DNA from: Hedera helix
Taxonomy: Eukaryota; Streptophyta; Magnoliopsida; Apiales; Araliaceae
NCBI GenBank assembly: GCA_947179155.2
Contig: OX359275.1
Span: 40,768,898 to 40,832,897 of the forward strand
Direction: 5' to 3'
Length of the DNA: 64,000 bases
The notes below the pieces were generated by a model, which saw nothing but the letters and a program-made list of their open reading frames with translations, made no database searches and was not told the DNA's origin. Positions 14,100 to 26,307 of the stretch are shown in pieces; position 1 is the first letter of the stretch, and each line of letters opens with the position of its first letter. Position numbers and translations under genes: made by a program.

Positions 14100-14235
14100 T
14101 ATTCAAGAGTATTTAGGCCTCTGAATAGTGAGCTCACGGTAAGAATCTTCAATTGGTGATGAATCTGGATTCTGAGTTCTTCTGCGCTTGTTCGTCTAAA
14201 GTTTCCATATGTTACTGCATCTCCTAACAAATACA
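14100..14235 (-). pseudogene. possible second exon-like relic
   Basis: After an acceptor-like TTTGTTAG there are two competing open frames. One reads GDAVTYGNFRRTSAEELRIQ; the other reads NKRRRTQNPDSSPIEDSYRE and ends ...RPKYS and stop. Both are unusually polar for this AT-rich area. It may belong with the relic at 13159-13361. No family recognised. Confidence 0.2.
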
Positions 14236-14568
14236 ATATGATATCTAATAAATAACATAAATATAAGAATGTAAATGAAAAATAAATCCGTTTTAAAATT
14301 AGAGACACATTTTTAAAATGACGACATTTAAATATAATTTAATTTTTTTCAAACATATCCCTTATACCGACTAGAAATGTAATAGTGATGGCATAATGTT
14401 ATTCAATCTACCTAGATATAAGTAATGGTATGTCAGGAATTTCATGTGATTTTATAATTTCAAAAAAAATATCTCTAATTTTGTAACAGATTAAAAAAAA
14501 TGTATTTTTAATTTTGAAAAGAAGAAGAGGCGGAGAGTGGAGGGAAACTATAACACCAGACTCCAAGA

Positions 14569-14958
14569 CAATGTTTAGAATCGGTCATCGAATCGAAAAA
14601 GTTACCAGATGGATAGGTCATTGGTCCAACCAGTGGTCAAATCATTATTGAACCAGTGACGTCATAAATACATAAAAAAATATATTATTAATAATTAATT
14701 TTTTTTTAAAATATCTAATTTTTTATAAGCTAAAATATAGTAAAATAATATTAGTAAAAATATTTTTGTAAAAAAAAAAACGTGAAAATCGGGTCAATCG
14801 ATTCAACTAACCGATTTTACCGATTGAACAGGTGGGTCAACCGATTTTTGACTGTGTCACTATCAAATCGATTTTCTGGACGGACATGACTAAAAAATCG
14901 TCTGATTTCAATTGAATCACGGTCAGACCGTCGATCCAATTTAATTTTTTAAACATTG
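14569..14958. mobile_element. hAT-type MITE, family A, copy 1
   Basis: The 390 bp element starts CAATGTTTAGAA and ends TTAAACATTG, which are inverted repeats of each other. It is flanked by near-identical 8 bp direct repeats, CTCCAAGA (14561-14568) and CTCCAAGG (14959-14966). It is homologous along its length to 32052-32430. An 8 bp target duplication and no coding capacity indicate a non-autonomous hAT element. Confidence 0.85.
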
Positions 14959-15186
14959 CTCCAAGGGTTTACGAAGTTAGAATAAATATAAAGGTGAGTG
15001 GTTGTGAATTCCAATATATGTGCATTGAGCAATACCATGGTGATGGCAACATAAATTTCTATTTCTTGTTAATTTTTTCTAATGAATGATATGTTCTGTG
15101 AGCAATATAGAATGCTACCTCAAGCATTTATCTTTCGAGAGGAACCAAAATATAAATATTGTAAAAGACCTTTCTAGCATAAAGAA

Positions 15187-17122
15187 TGTCGACGTCGGGA
15201 TTTTGGTCGTTTCGTATTTTATTATTAAATGCCCTTTTCAATTTTAGCCTTTAGATTAAGATGTGACTTTTGAAAAGGGTCGGCTTAGTGTCGACGGGGT
15301 TTTGAAATGTCGAATTTTTATGAGCCAATTGACCAGAGTCGCGCAGTTGGTACATTTGAAATGGATGTACCAACTCATCCGAAGTTTTTTTTTTTTTTTG
15401 TAATCGTTGGCTCATATGTGACTCCGAGTTAATTGATCCGCAAACCGAGATTCATAGAGTTCGGGGGCTTGCTTAAGCGAGGGGAAGGTGTTAGGCACCC
15501 CCCAACTTCTGTGAAACACGGTTACCGCAATCTCGATGTTTTCCTATCCTTTTTAAAATCCTAAAAATGTGTGTGTGTGTGTGTGTGAGTGCGTGTGCGT
15601 CTAAATGAATGTCGTTGGAATGCTTTACTTTGAAAGTGCTTCAGAAACTCGTTAACCCTATGCACGAAGGATTTTACTTAATCGAAAAGTTCATTTTTAT
15701 TGCTTTTTTTGTTTCGATAATAAAACCGATGATATTTGTAAAACATATTTTTCAAACCCTTCGTCAAATAGGAATAGAGCTCATCCGACACTTACAATTT
15801 TATTTAGCCTACGAATGATCTAATATCCTAGTTTGCTTGATTTTATGAAAAGCTTTATCATTTATTCCAAATTCATTTTCTCGCGTTAAAAGGAAAATCA
15901 AGCATTTAAGTAGCGTTGAGGTTATTCACGGGCATGTGAGCCATCCAAATAACCCCAAACGCCCATAATCGTACATTTCCCTATCACGGGGCCTTAAACC
16001 CGATTTTCGATCCGACATCGCTTTAAGGCCCAAAAATTTACATATTTACAATAAAAGCGCATCGCAATCGCTACATACGTAAAAGCTATGAAACAAACTA
16101 AAAGGATATCATCGGGAGATTAGGAGGAGATTTCATCCGCAATAAATCCTCTCTAACCGTCCCTAATCCATAGATCTACAATATATTGACTACATTGGAT
16201 CTAACTTCAAAATACACCGAATCAAACTACTTAAATAGCAATGCACCAAATATTTTCGGATCTAACAGTAGATCCACCCAACAAATGTACAAATATTAGA
16301 TCTATAACAACTTAAACAATAAGATGAAATGAGAACTAGATCTAACTGTATCAAACGCCATAAACTTGGATTTCTTCACATTTCAAATGATGAAAGACCC
16401 ACTTTGACACTTGAAAATCGAAATAGGATACAATATAATGTAAAGATTGAACAAACAATGAAGATTCCTCACATTTCTCTCTCTTTTTCTCTCTTTTCTC
16501 TCGCTCTCGTAGCCTCTCTCTCTCTTTTTCTTTTTTCCGTCCGCGTCTCCTGAAAATGAAACTGGAAATGGCGATTTAGCAACTTCAGATCTTGGCCGCA
16601 GATGCAACTGCGGCCAGCCGCAGGTGCAGCTGGCTCCGGTGTTTTTCTCGATTTTCGCGTTTGATGTCGGTCTTTCGTTTTTTCGCTGAAAGGCTCGCAT
16701 TTTGCAATCCGGAAATCCCTGGGAAACGTGTCATATTGTTATGAGAGGCTAGTTCGGAGGGCTGCGACTTGAAATAGAATTTGCTAATTGTGCTTGGCTT
16801 CCAGGGGGCGCTGCCCCCATTCCACCCCTGCCAGCTCACCGGCGAGCTGGGCAGTCGCTCGCTCACCGGGGAGCGAAACCCCCGAACATCGTAAGCGTAG
16901 TGGCCATTTGTCGTCTTTTGTGCTCAAATCAGGTTCTTCTGGATCAACTGTTTGCCTTGCCTCAAGTAACCTGATGTTCGTTGTTCGTTGTGGCGGCTTT
17001 GACCGTAAATCGTTGGGGTGACTTCGTTTTGGGGTCCACCTTCCTTTTCGCATTCCGGCTCAAGTGACGACTTTGCCCTCCTGCCAGGGTTAGTAGAAAA
17101 GTGCAAAATTTGGGTGTCTACA
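15187..17122. mobile_element. solo LTR of a gypsy (Tat/Ogre-like) retrotransposon
   Basis: The 1936 bp unit starts TGTCGACGTCGGG and ends GGGTGTCTACA, with the canonical TG..CA ends. It is flanked by a perfect 5 bp target duplication, AAGAA, at 15182-15186 and 17123-17127. It contains the motif GGGGAAGGTGTTAGGCACCC (15480-15499), which I associate with Ogre/Tat LTRs. No gag-pol sequence is attached and no second LTR lies in the window, so this is a solo LTR left by unequal recombination. Reading frames inside it, including the GC-rich part at 16.6-17.0 kb, are not genes. Confidence 0.88.
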
Positions 17123-18107
17123 AAGAAGTTAGGAAGAACTTTGAAAAGTCAAAAGGGACCATTGACCCCTAATTTGGTTCCAAATAGTTTCGCCATGCCA
17201 GATATTATATTTGCAATTACATACACATTTGGTGGTAATTTTCCATTAGTACAATACGGACGAATTACATACAGATTTGGTGAGCTTCTTGTATATTGAA
17301 AATAAATCGCATACATTTTTATTGCATCGTGGTGAGAAAGAATATTATTTTTAAAATAATAATTATGCGTCTCAACTTATTAATATATTATTCGAGTTTT
17401 TTTGTCGTTGCTATATTTTTACACCAATATAATGGACTTGTTTAATAATTAATATATCATCTGTTCCCGAATGTAGCTTTATTTTTAAAAAATTATTTTA
17501 AACTTGTATTATATTCACTATTCTTATTCAACAAATTAAACATAAGGCCACAAAGTTACAATTAAACAATAATCCTTAGTGAATGAATTATAAACAATTG
17601 AACGAAAATCCCCCATGAATCCGGAGACTTCATTTTTATTTATTTTTTTAATGAGTAATTTTTTTTTAATTTGTCGTTTATAAATTTCAAAAAAATATTA
17701 ATAACTTAATTTAATATATTATTTTTACATTAAATTATAATTTTTTTTTCTTCTTTTCCAATAAACTTTGAAGACCAATATGAAGACTTATACACATTTT
17801 AATCAATCGGATAAAGTATTATTTACATTTCATAATTTTTGTGTTTTCTTCTCAAACGTTAGCGGAAATATTAAACAAAGTCCCACACCACCTCAATCAA
17901 TTGATATAGATACGTCAATGGGGTCTTACCTTGATGCTTAATATTGAGCCACACCTCATGTTTTATTATCATAGCAAATTTAGAAATTTTCGATTCAATT
18001 ATATTTCGTGATTAATGCAAGTCTATTGACTATTGTAATTTTCTTAAGTGGGATGTTTATTATTACTGTAACATAAATGAGATTCTTGATGTCGATAATG
18101 AAAGTGT

Positions 18108-18124
18108 GCACGTGCACGCACGTG
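18108..18124. promoter_or_regulatory. paired G-box-like CACGTG motifs
   Basis: GCACGTGCACGCACGTG contains two CACGTG cores 11 bases apart. CACGTG is the core bound by plant bZIP and bHLH factors. No adjacent gene start is seen, so any function is unproven. Confidence 0.25.
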
Positions 18125-18282
18125 AGCATCAGCACAGTGACAGCGCTAAGCAGGGGAAGGGAAGGTGCCATGTTAGAACTACTGCCGGTGCAACCGTGAT
18201 GCTAATTAAATTAGTTCCATATCAAAAAAAAAAAAATAGAGCACGCTCCTGCCGCTGTAGCTTGCAGTTTTGGTTCTTAAAT

Positions 18283-18553
18283 ATTCCCTCCTTTTTAAAA
18301 TTTAAGATATAATTTGATTTTTAAAATCAAACAGTTATATATTACATTTAAATTAAGATAAATTTATTTAATTTAAGTTGATACAATTATTATAATTATA
18401 TAGTATATAACAAAAATTATTAATCATAAAATTATTTTATTCTAGATTTTTATGAGTCGTATTAATTTTAAAATTTAATATGACGTTATTTGATTTTAAA
18501 AATTAAATTATATCTTTAATTTTAGAATCCAAAGAATAAAATAATACAGAGTA
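18283..18553. mobile_element. Stowaway-like MITE, AT-rich family, copy 2
   Basis: Begins TATTCCCTCCTTTTTAAAAT and ends near ACAGAGTATTA, with long imperfect inverted arms (AAGATATAATTTGATTTTTA against the arm near 18485-18515). It belongs to the same family as copies near 7204, 39346, 42716 and 44157. Confidence 0.55.
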
Positions 18554-20077
18554 TTACGAGATAGATATAGGTGAAGCCAAGCCAATGCTCGAGGACAAAT
18601 TAAAGTGGGATTTTATTCTCCAATCAAGTGTATCTAGTCTTCAACAAAACATGCACCATCAGTCCACTTAAGCATTGAACAACTAATTCAAGGAATGGCA
18701 TGCCTACCCTGTATCACCTCTCTTTCAAGGACTAGCAACGTTTAGATTAGCTCATGCATAGTTGTTGACTTGTATAAAACATGTCTCTGGAGTCCCATTT
18801 ATATATAATTTATAAAATTTGTGAAATGCTCTGTATATGTATTTTTTTTATTTATTGTAGTGACGAAATCTAATGGCAAATTTGAAAATACTGCCGTCGT
18901 ATTATATTCGTACTAATAAAAAGAGAATTTTTTTTTTGTTGGTAAAATAGAAAAGAATAACATACGAGTCTCTTTCTGAAGAGGGGGTACAATAATTAGC
19001 TTTGAGCTCTGGATAAGTGCAAGCAAAATGTGTATTAAGTATGAAAAAGAAACGCCAAGAATTTAATTAAATAGCCACACAAATGGCTTATGATTAACCC
19101 AATAAAATGACTACTGCATGTGACTTCTGTCCAGCAGTAATTTAAAGAGTAAATATCATGAAGAACTGCAGTCTGCTATATATCTGGCATCTACAGATCA
19201 TTACAACATCATCATTAAGCAATTGCAGTCAAAGAATATCTAGCATGCATGCGGTACTGATCACCTTCAAAACTCAGTTCAATGAATGGAAATTGATATT
19301 TCCACGGTATTTTTTTTCATATTTTCATATAAAAATGGTAGTTATAATAAAAACTGTAATTATAATTTTTTTATATAAAAATATTAAATTTTTAATTAAT
19401 TAATGGTACTTAAGCAATTGATGAATTTACCTAAACATCGGGGAGTTGGATTTTTTTTCTTTTTCTTGGTATAAATTCTGATGTGATGATTAGTACCGAA
19501 TGTGTATTAGTTATTATTATTAAAATTTTATTATAAATAATAATTAAATAATAAATACAATGACCTAATATAAAAATAATAAAATTTATAATATAAAAAT
19601 AATAATTTTTTTATTTTTATATTAAATTATTATATTTATAATTACATAAACCAGTATATATACCAAAACTCTTATTATTATTACATAAATCAAGTGATGG
19701 AGTTAATATCTACCAAATAAATTTTCTCTAGGTACGTAGTCCTGCTAATGGTCATACATGGTGTCTGAAAACGAGTAAAAAAAGGTTATGAAAAGAAGAG
19801 AAAGAGGGGTAGCTAGCCTGGCTTAGCTAGCTAGGGATGATGGAATAGTTTTTTGTTTGTTATTCATAGAAGTTAAAAAGCTTAAGGATGGAGACATGGC
19901 ACGTGACAAAAAAAATTATAAAAATTAATTTATAAAATAATAGAGTATAATTAATAAATAATTTATCATATATAATTAGACTCGGTGATAACAATCGATC
20001 ACAATTCATCAGTTATTTTATAAATAACTTTTAACAAAGTACTGAATCAGAGATGATGGGACTTGTGATGGGAAAAA

Positions 20078-20187
20078 TATCGTGGAAACTACAGTACTAG
20101 TACTTCTGATATATATATACATATATATATATATATCGTGGAAACTACAGTACTAGTACTTCTGATATATATATATATATATATTCA
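20078..20187. repeat. 56 bp tandem duplication in the 3' region of the PADRE gene
   Basis: TATCGTGGAAACTACAGTAC followed by TAGTACTTCTGATATATATA occurs twice, with the CGTGG core at 20081 and 20137, a period of 56 bp. The copies are almost identical. They lie just past the stop codon of the minus-strand gene and probably fall in its 3' UTR. Confidence 0.85.
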
Positions 20188-21706
20188 TCAACTTCCAAAC
20201 TCTGCAATGGTCTGCAAGGCTGGTTTCCACTGCCCCCCACCATACTTTCTCATCCCAACTCTGCTGCTGCTACTTCCACCGCTGTTGCTTTCTAGTCGGT
20301 GAACAAACTGCTCCTGCTCCATCTGAATGAAGGAAAGGGCACCGGTAAACACTAAACAAGTAAAATTTCCACCAAGACAACGGTGGTTGCATAATAGTAA
20401 ATTAGTCAATAGAATCAGAAGCATCGAGATAAATATTTGAAACTTTTACTTAATTCTTATGAGATTGCATATTTATAATTCGGGATCCATATACATAATT
20501 TTCATTAGACCGATTATAAATTTGGGGATTCATATATTTATTTGACTTCAATAGACATTCCATTTGAGGAAGACAATATTCAAGAAGCCTTTTAAACACT
20601 TTTTTCTACTTTCATACTTTTAATTCATAATATCCGAAATATATATATATATTGTCAGTAAATATATTTATTTAGTTACATTTTTTATAATTTTTTAGCC
20701 ATACTTTTTACGTACTTTTATCATGCGTGTTTCCCTGTCAACCTATTTTTTCTTCTTCTTAATATATTTCAAACTTTCAGGTTAATTTGTCTTTAAGTTG
20801 TTGGGTGTATAATTAATTAAGTTTTTTCTTAACTTTTTTGTGAGCATTTTTATAATTGTGTAACTAAATACTATACAATTTTATTTTTTTGATTAAAAAA
20901 AAAAACACTTTTGTAAAAGCTCGACAATACCAGCACTTAGAACCTCAGATGATGTTAGAAGTCTTTTTTAAAAAAAAAAATCCTTTTCGAATGACTATCA
21001 AATATGTGACATTTAATATATATCCTAACAATACTTTATAACATAATTAAGAACCTTAACACCACCTTATAATCTAACTTCTTAAACCATTCCGGTATGC
21101 GAGTCTTAAATTTATACTTCATAGTCAATTGTAACACACATCTCATATTCTATCTTCATCACCTTATCATCATCTTCCATAATTGCAATTAATCCTTATC
21201 TCGTTTATACGGCAAAACATACAAATCCAAATTGATGCATATATGAATCGATATGTTTGGAGAAGGTTAATTTAAATTGTCACATGTTATTAATCTAAAT
21301 ATATATAGGGTGTAATTGGATAATAAATGTATTGGAGGTGGCCGGATCCGTCTTTAATTTTCTATCCAAAAGATTCGTACCTATAGCTGTTTCAAACAGA
21401 CAAAAAAAGACATTACCATATTCTACTGTACGTGGAAAGAATAGAATAGCGCCGAAGTAGCCCGTTTTAATTGGTCCTAAATCCGAAATAGCAAAAACGT
21501 ACTAGTTAAGGAAGGTTATATATGAAGGAGGAGTTCACCTTCACGGAAGTGCCAGTCCTGTCGAACGATTTGGAGTTATGAATAATGGGAGTGGGACCGA
21601 CGGCCACGCCTTTCATCACCTCCACTCCTCTTTCCTTCAACAGCTTCCCGAGTTTAACACACTTTTTTGAAGCAAACTCTTTCAACACATCTGAGCTTCA
21701 ATGTAT

Positions 21707-21742
<36 letters not shown>

Positions 21743-22089
21743 ACATTGCAAGGACGTATTGCTACTACTACTTAAATATATACCGTGCTCACTTATTAAT
21801 TACTGCTACGTACTGTTAATTAACTGATTAAATTACCTTGGAAGCTAACGAGACGATAAACTTGTCCGATAAGCAAAGTATCGTCCGCCCGGAGAAGCTT
21901 GAGCTGTTTTACCGGTGCGCCGGTGTCAGACCTCGCCGTGGGTGAAGTCACCACGAGTGCAACGTAGTGGCCAGGATTGGAAGTCATGACCTGGTGAGCA
22001 CTCACGGACCAGTAAATCCTCTCTACTTTGTTGTTTGCCGGATGCTGAATCACCACCATCGCTGCCTCTGCCGCCTGACAATTTCCCAT
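20188..22089 (-). CDS. PADRE (DUF4228) domain protein
   Basis: Exons on the minus strand are 21837-22089, 21539-21690 and 20188-20322, giving 540 nt and 179 residues, the normal size of this plant family. It begins MGNCQAAEAA, a good N-myristoylation signal (Gly2, Cys4). For that reason I start at 22089 rather than at the in-frame ATG four codons upstream. Family features follow: VERIYWSVSAHQVM, GHYVALVV, KQLKLLRADDTLLIGQVYRL, FASKKCVKLGKLL, and a C-terminal MRKYGGGQWKPALQTIAEFG. PADRE proteins are plant-specific, often induced by stress or pathogens, and their biochemical role is not settled. The family call is strong. Confidence 0.9.
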
Positions 22090-22101
22090 GATATATCTCA
22101 C

Positions 22102-24585
22102 TCTCTAGCTCTCCCCACCCAACAACAGAAATTACAGATCTGATTCTATAAAATTAAATTCTCTCTCCTAACCAAATTAAAAGCTGACGTTCTTAATAAG
22201 CTGGCTGTACAAGTACTTCCAAAACCGCTCGTTTCGATCTTCTTCTGGAGATTGTTATAAATGAGCTTTTAATTAAGGAAGAAGAGAGATGGGAAAGCGA
22301 AAGTAACGTTTGTAGTAGTTTGAATATATATATGGGATTGGTTGGGCGTAGTTATTTGGGGATTATTAAGTGGTGTGCTGGTTGGGAATAGGATAGGGCA
22401 GCAATCGAATTAATTAATAAATGAGAAGAGGGGATGGAGATCATGTAGCGAAGGGAAGGAAGGATGTGACAATTAAAAGAGGTCATCGTCAATCCATCAA
22501 TCAAACCGGGAAGGAAAGAAGGCCTATATGTGCAGACTGCAGTAGTACTAGCTGAGGCCTGCGCTGACGATATTCTCATAATAAAGTATCTACATGCGTC
22601 TATATTTTTTGTGTTTTTAACCAAGGTCGAGAAGCGGAGGAGAGAAGAAGATAATAATGGTGATATGATTATTTCATGTAGAAATTAATTATGAGACTAA
22701 GGTGCCCTTTCCCGCCTACTTTGAGCCTACGGGGAAGTTGGTAAAGGAAAATTACGCAAACTTAAAAAAATTATCTTTATCATGAAATGCGCGCTCCAAT
22801 TACTTATCCAAGACAATAAACTCAAACTTATAATCATATATTATACATTAAAAGAAAGATGATTTATATTTTTATAAATAAAATTTAATATTTTAATAAG
22901 TTTACCCTCATATGTACAAGTGTAGAATTTATTTATTATTTATGGGATCTATTTATTATTAATGTAAGAATATGAAACATTCGCTTGTAAAAATATTAAT
23001 TAATTCTAAAACAAAAAATCTCACTACTAACTTATCACTATTAGTCTCTATGAAATAATTTCATCTCATTGTTGGTAAGGAGGTAGGTTGATATGATTAC
23101 TATGCTTGTGAATATACATAACTCCTACTAATCCCAACTACCTACTCCCAACCCTTGTACCAGACTCAAAATTATATCTTAGATATGTCAATGGGGGCCG
23201 GGTATGGTTACAGTGACATGGTCAAAATAGGTGATTCTATCATTGAATTATTGATTTATAAAACCCTTTTTTTAAGAGTTTACCATTCAGGCATTCACGA
23301 TACTATCCACGCGAGCATAATATTAAAAACTTACATTACCAGTTCAATTGATTTATAATGTAACATAACATTGTGGACCGGTGACCCAATTCTAGCAATA
23401 ATAAGCTTTAAAATTTTATCATCCGACGTTAAGTCAGAAAAAAAATGATCTCCTGTCAGTGTAGATTAGTTTTAGACAAGCGAACTCCCATTGAACATGC
23501 AAATTTTTTTTTGGTGGGTCAATTTTGTTCCCAATTTACAGTAGTGCCAATATTTTAATTAATCTTTTAAACTAAAAAAGTTATTATCATTTCAACCTTG
23601 TTTCCTTCTTTAACATCTCTAGCTATAGTTTCATGCTATTGTACTCTCAGATAAACATAAATTTAAGAGATCTCTAGTGGAATATTGTTTGTGACTGATA
23701 AACTGGTCTAATAACTTGTGTAAAGTATAGGTTAGTATTTGATAATGCAATCTAAAATTATAGTGTTTGACATTTGGTATTATAATTTGAGTATAAATAG
23801 TATTATTATGAATGGTAATAATACATTAAACATGAAACTGTAGAGTTGTATGTATATCAAAATCATTGTATATATTTTTTAATACATATATGTACAACCT
23901 TAGAATAATACAACAAATAATACCAAAAATTTGGTATAATTGTAAGAATGACATGCGTTATATAAGTAGAAATGATTAAATCAGAATTAATTCATTAGCC
24001 AACCAAAATGACCCGGACTCAATTAATTTGAATAAGATCTACATTTATCTTGTTATATATAGTAACAGATATGAGTGTCAGGATGATTGGAAATTGTTGT
24101 CTATCTATAAAACAAAGAACAACTAAACTGGTGGAATTTGTGCATGAAATGTTGTTGGCTTGACCCCAAAATTTGGGGGACAAAACATGAGACAGATCCA
24201 AGTCAAAGTTGAGCTTGTCCCAATTATCTCAGATGTTCTTTTGTTGGTATGTCTATGGCGTATGGGCCTGTTGAGGGACTTACTAGATTTGTTTCCCCTT
24301 CCTTCCACTATGCTGAGTATTCAAACACCACTTCCTCCCCACAGGTTTCTATACTGAAATTTCATTAGTAAAAATTTCAACCATTTGTTAATCTATTTCA
24401 AATGGGTCGGAATTGAATCTTCAGGTCTGTTTATTCTGCACTATCCAACATTTAGTATACAACTTCGAAGTGGCTAAAATGTAAATTAATGTGTTTCTTT
24501 GGTAAAAACTTCTTTTTGGACTACTTCTATGTTAAAAAATGCATTCAACTAAAAAGGTCAATATTTGATAGCAGTATGCATATAC
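22102..24585. other. spacer between the PADRE gene and tRNA-Thr
   Basis: The first few hundred bases are the leader and promoter side of the PADRE gene, including pyrimidine-rich sequence and a TATATATA stretch near 22325. The rest is AT-rich with short, unconvincing frames. No gene seen. Confidence 0.4.
24551..24555 (-). terminator. RNA polymerase III T-run after tRNA-Thr
   Basis: On the minus strand a TTTTT run lies about 30 bases past the tRNA 3' end, the usual kind of Pol III stop signal. Confidence 0.5.
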
Positions 24586-24659
24586 TGCTCTCGTTGAGAG
24601 TTGAACTCAAGACCTCCCGCTTACTAAACGGGTGCTCTAACCAACTGAGCTACGAGAGC
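24586..24659 (-). tRNA. tRNA-Thr (anticodon AGU)
   Basis: 74 nt, intronless. Acceptor arms GCTCTCG and CGAGAGC pair perfectly, with discriminator A. The D arm is GCTC..GAGC, the anticodon stem CCCGT/GCGGG holds loop TTAGTAA with anticodon AGT, and the T arm is TTGAG/CTCAA with loop TTCAACT. CCA is not encoded, as expected for a eukaryotic nuclear gene. A box A-like sequence (TAGCTCAGTTGG) is present, and the GTTCAACTC around the T loop is a box B-like match. Confidence 0.96.
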
Positions 24660-24903
24660 TTGATGACAACGAATAGATAAACTTCGCAAAATAAAAGTGT
24701 CTTAAATGTTATAATCCAGCTATCTATCGTCACTACACGTCACCTTAAATTACGCCGAGAGCTCTCTTCTCCGTACACACAGTTTTAGTTTCAGCTGTGA
24801 CCAAATAGCTGTATGCAGTTTTGTTTTTAATTTCAAAGAACCAGATGTCGATTAATCTTCACTTCCACATGGAGCTCATCCATTACCACATCATAACCAT
24901 TAA

Positions 24904-26307
24904 ATGGCCTCCTCTGATCATCACCCAGCACCCTCACTACTTTCAATCCTCATGGCTAACAAACAGAACCCTCGAACTAAATACTTCTCCAATGGATTCC
25001 TCTACATCGGTGGACTTCTGGTAGCTCTCTTACTCCTTTGGGTTCTCCGCTCCTTCTACAGCCCAAGCCCAACTCCTGACCCTATCCCTAAATTCTCTAC
25101 CACGTTTCTCTCTCAACCAAAACCCACCACCGCTAACATTTCCGTCGAAAGATGCGCCCCCACCGTTATTGGGCAGGCTGTTAACTCACGGTACGATCCG
25201 CCCGACCCGACATTCTTTGACGACCCGAGTCTAACTTACTCCGTTGAAACGCCACTCGAGACCTGGGACCATAAGAGGAAAACTTGGCTGCAGCGTCATC
25301 CTTCCTTCGCCGCCGGAGAAGCCGAAAGGATCCTTCTTATTTCAGGCTCACAGTCGACGCCGTGTAAAAATCCACTCGGCGATCATTTGCTGTTGAGGTT
25401 TTTTAAGAACAAAGTTGACTACTGTCGTATCCACGGCTACGATATTTTTTACAATAACGTTTTGCTACAGCCCAAAATGTTCACGTTTTGGGCCAAGATA
25501 CCGGCGGTCCGTGCCGCCATGGTGGCTCATCCGGAGGTGGAGTGGATCTGGTGGGTCGACTCGGACGCGGTCTTCACCGACATGGACTTCAAGCTACCGC
25601 TGGCCCGGTACAAAGACCACAACCTGATAATCCACGGGTGGCCCCACTTGATTTACGAGGCCAAGAGCTGGACGAGCATAAACGCCGGCGTGTTCCTCAT
25701 CCGGAACTGCCAGTGGTCAGTGGACTTCATGGAGGTGTGGGCCAGCATGGGCCCCCAGAATCCGAACTATGATACATGGGGCGCAACCCTAAAATCCACA
25801 TTCAAGGACAAGATCTTCCCGGAGTCAGATGATCAGTCGGGTCTCGTTTATTTACTGTTGAAGGAGAAGGAGAAATGGGGGAATAAAATTTATGTGGAAG
25901 AGGATTATTATTTTGAAGGGTACTGGTTAGAAATTGTTGAGAATTTTGAGAACATGACGGAGAAGTATAACCGGATTGAGAAGGGAGTGCACGGGTTAAG
26001 GAGGAGGCATGCGGAGAAGGTGAGTGAGAGCTATGGCGCGCAGTGGGAACAGTATCTAAAAGAAGCCGGGAACGGGAAGGGCAGCTGGCGACGGCCGTTC
26101 ATCACGCATTTCACGGGGTGTCAGCCGTGCAGCGGGGACAACAATCAGATGTACTCCCGCCAGAGTTGTTGGGATGCTATGCAAAAAGCTCTCAACTTTG
26201 CCGACAATCAGGTGCTTCGCAATTTTGGTTTCGCGCACAGGGACTTGCTGGATTCTTGCATTATAGATCGTCTGCCGTTTGATTTCCCGGCGCGAGAGAT
26301 GATATGA
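24904..26307 (+). CDS. GT34 family galactosyltransferase-like protein, tandem copy 1
   Basis: Intronless, 467 residues. A type II membrane anchor lies around residues 32-50 (YIGGLLVALLLLWVLRSF), followed by a proline-rich stem and a catalytic domain. The DxD metal and sugar-nucleotide motif is Asp219-Ser-Asp221 in WWVDSDAVFTDMDF. Other family marks are RIHGYDIFYN, INAGVFLIRNCQWS, RRRHAEKVSESYG and THFTGCQPCSG. GT34 enzymes add galactose or xylose from UDP-sugars to cell-wall polysaccharides in the Golgi. This one resembles the galactomannan galactosyltransferase branch (Arabidopsis MUCI10/GT6 type) rather than xyloglucan xylosyltransferases. A second in-frame ATG at 24952 (MANKQNPRTKYF) is an equally good start, giving 451 residues. 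The substrate is inferred, not shown. Confidence 0.92.
   Translation: MASSDHHPAPSLLSILMANKQNPRTKYFSNGFLYIGGLLVALLLLWVLRSFYSPSPTPDPIPKFSTTFLSQPKPTTANISVERCAPTVIGQAVNSRYDPPDPTFFDDPSLTYSVETPLETWDHKRKTWLQRHPSFAAGEAERILLISGSQSTPCKNPLGDHLLLRFFKNKVDYCRIHGYDIFYNNVLLQPKMFTFWAKIPAVRAAMVAHPEVEWIWWVDSDAVFTDMDFKLPLARYKDHNLIIHGWPHLIYEAKSWTSINAGVFLIRNCQWSVDFMEVWASMGPQNPNYDTWGATLKSTFKDKIFPESDDQSGLVYLLLKEKEKWGNKIYVEEDYYFEGYWLEIVENFENMTEKYNRIEKGVHGLRRRHAEKVSESYGAQWEQYLKEAGNGKGSWRRPFITHFTGCQPCSGDNNQMYSRQSCWDAMQKALNFADNQVLRNFGFAHRDLLDSCIIDRLPFDFPAREMI

Larger units (their letters stand above)
17128..20077. other. gene-poor spacer
   Basis: AT-rich spacer with no supported gene. It contains the MITE at about 18283-18553 and a cluster of CACGTG-type sites near 18108-18124. 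Reading frames here are short and show no family match. Confidence 0.45.

Noticed and set aside
16383..17053. Several overlapping open frames with GC-rich sequence
   Set aside because: They lie inside the solo LTR, overlap on both strands and show no family motifs.
25415..26282. Long open frames in alternative frames over GT34 copy 1
   Set aside because: Shadows caused by the GC-rich third positions of the real gene.
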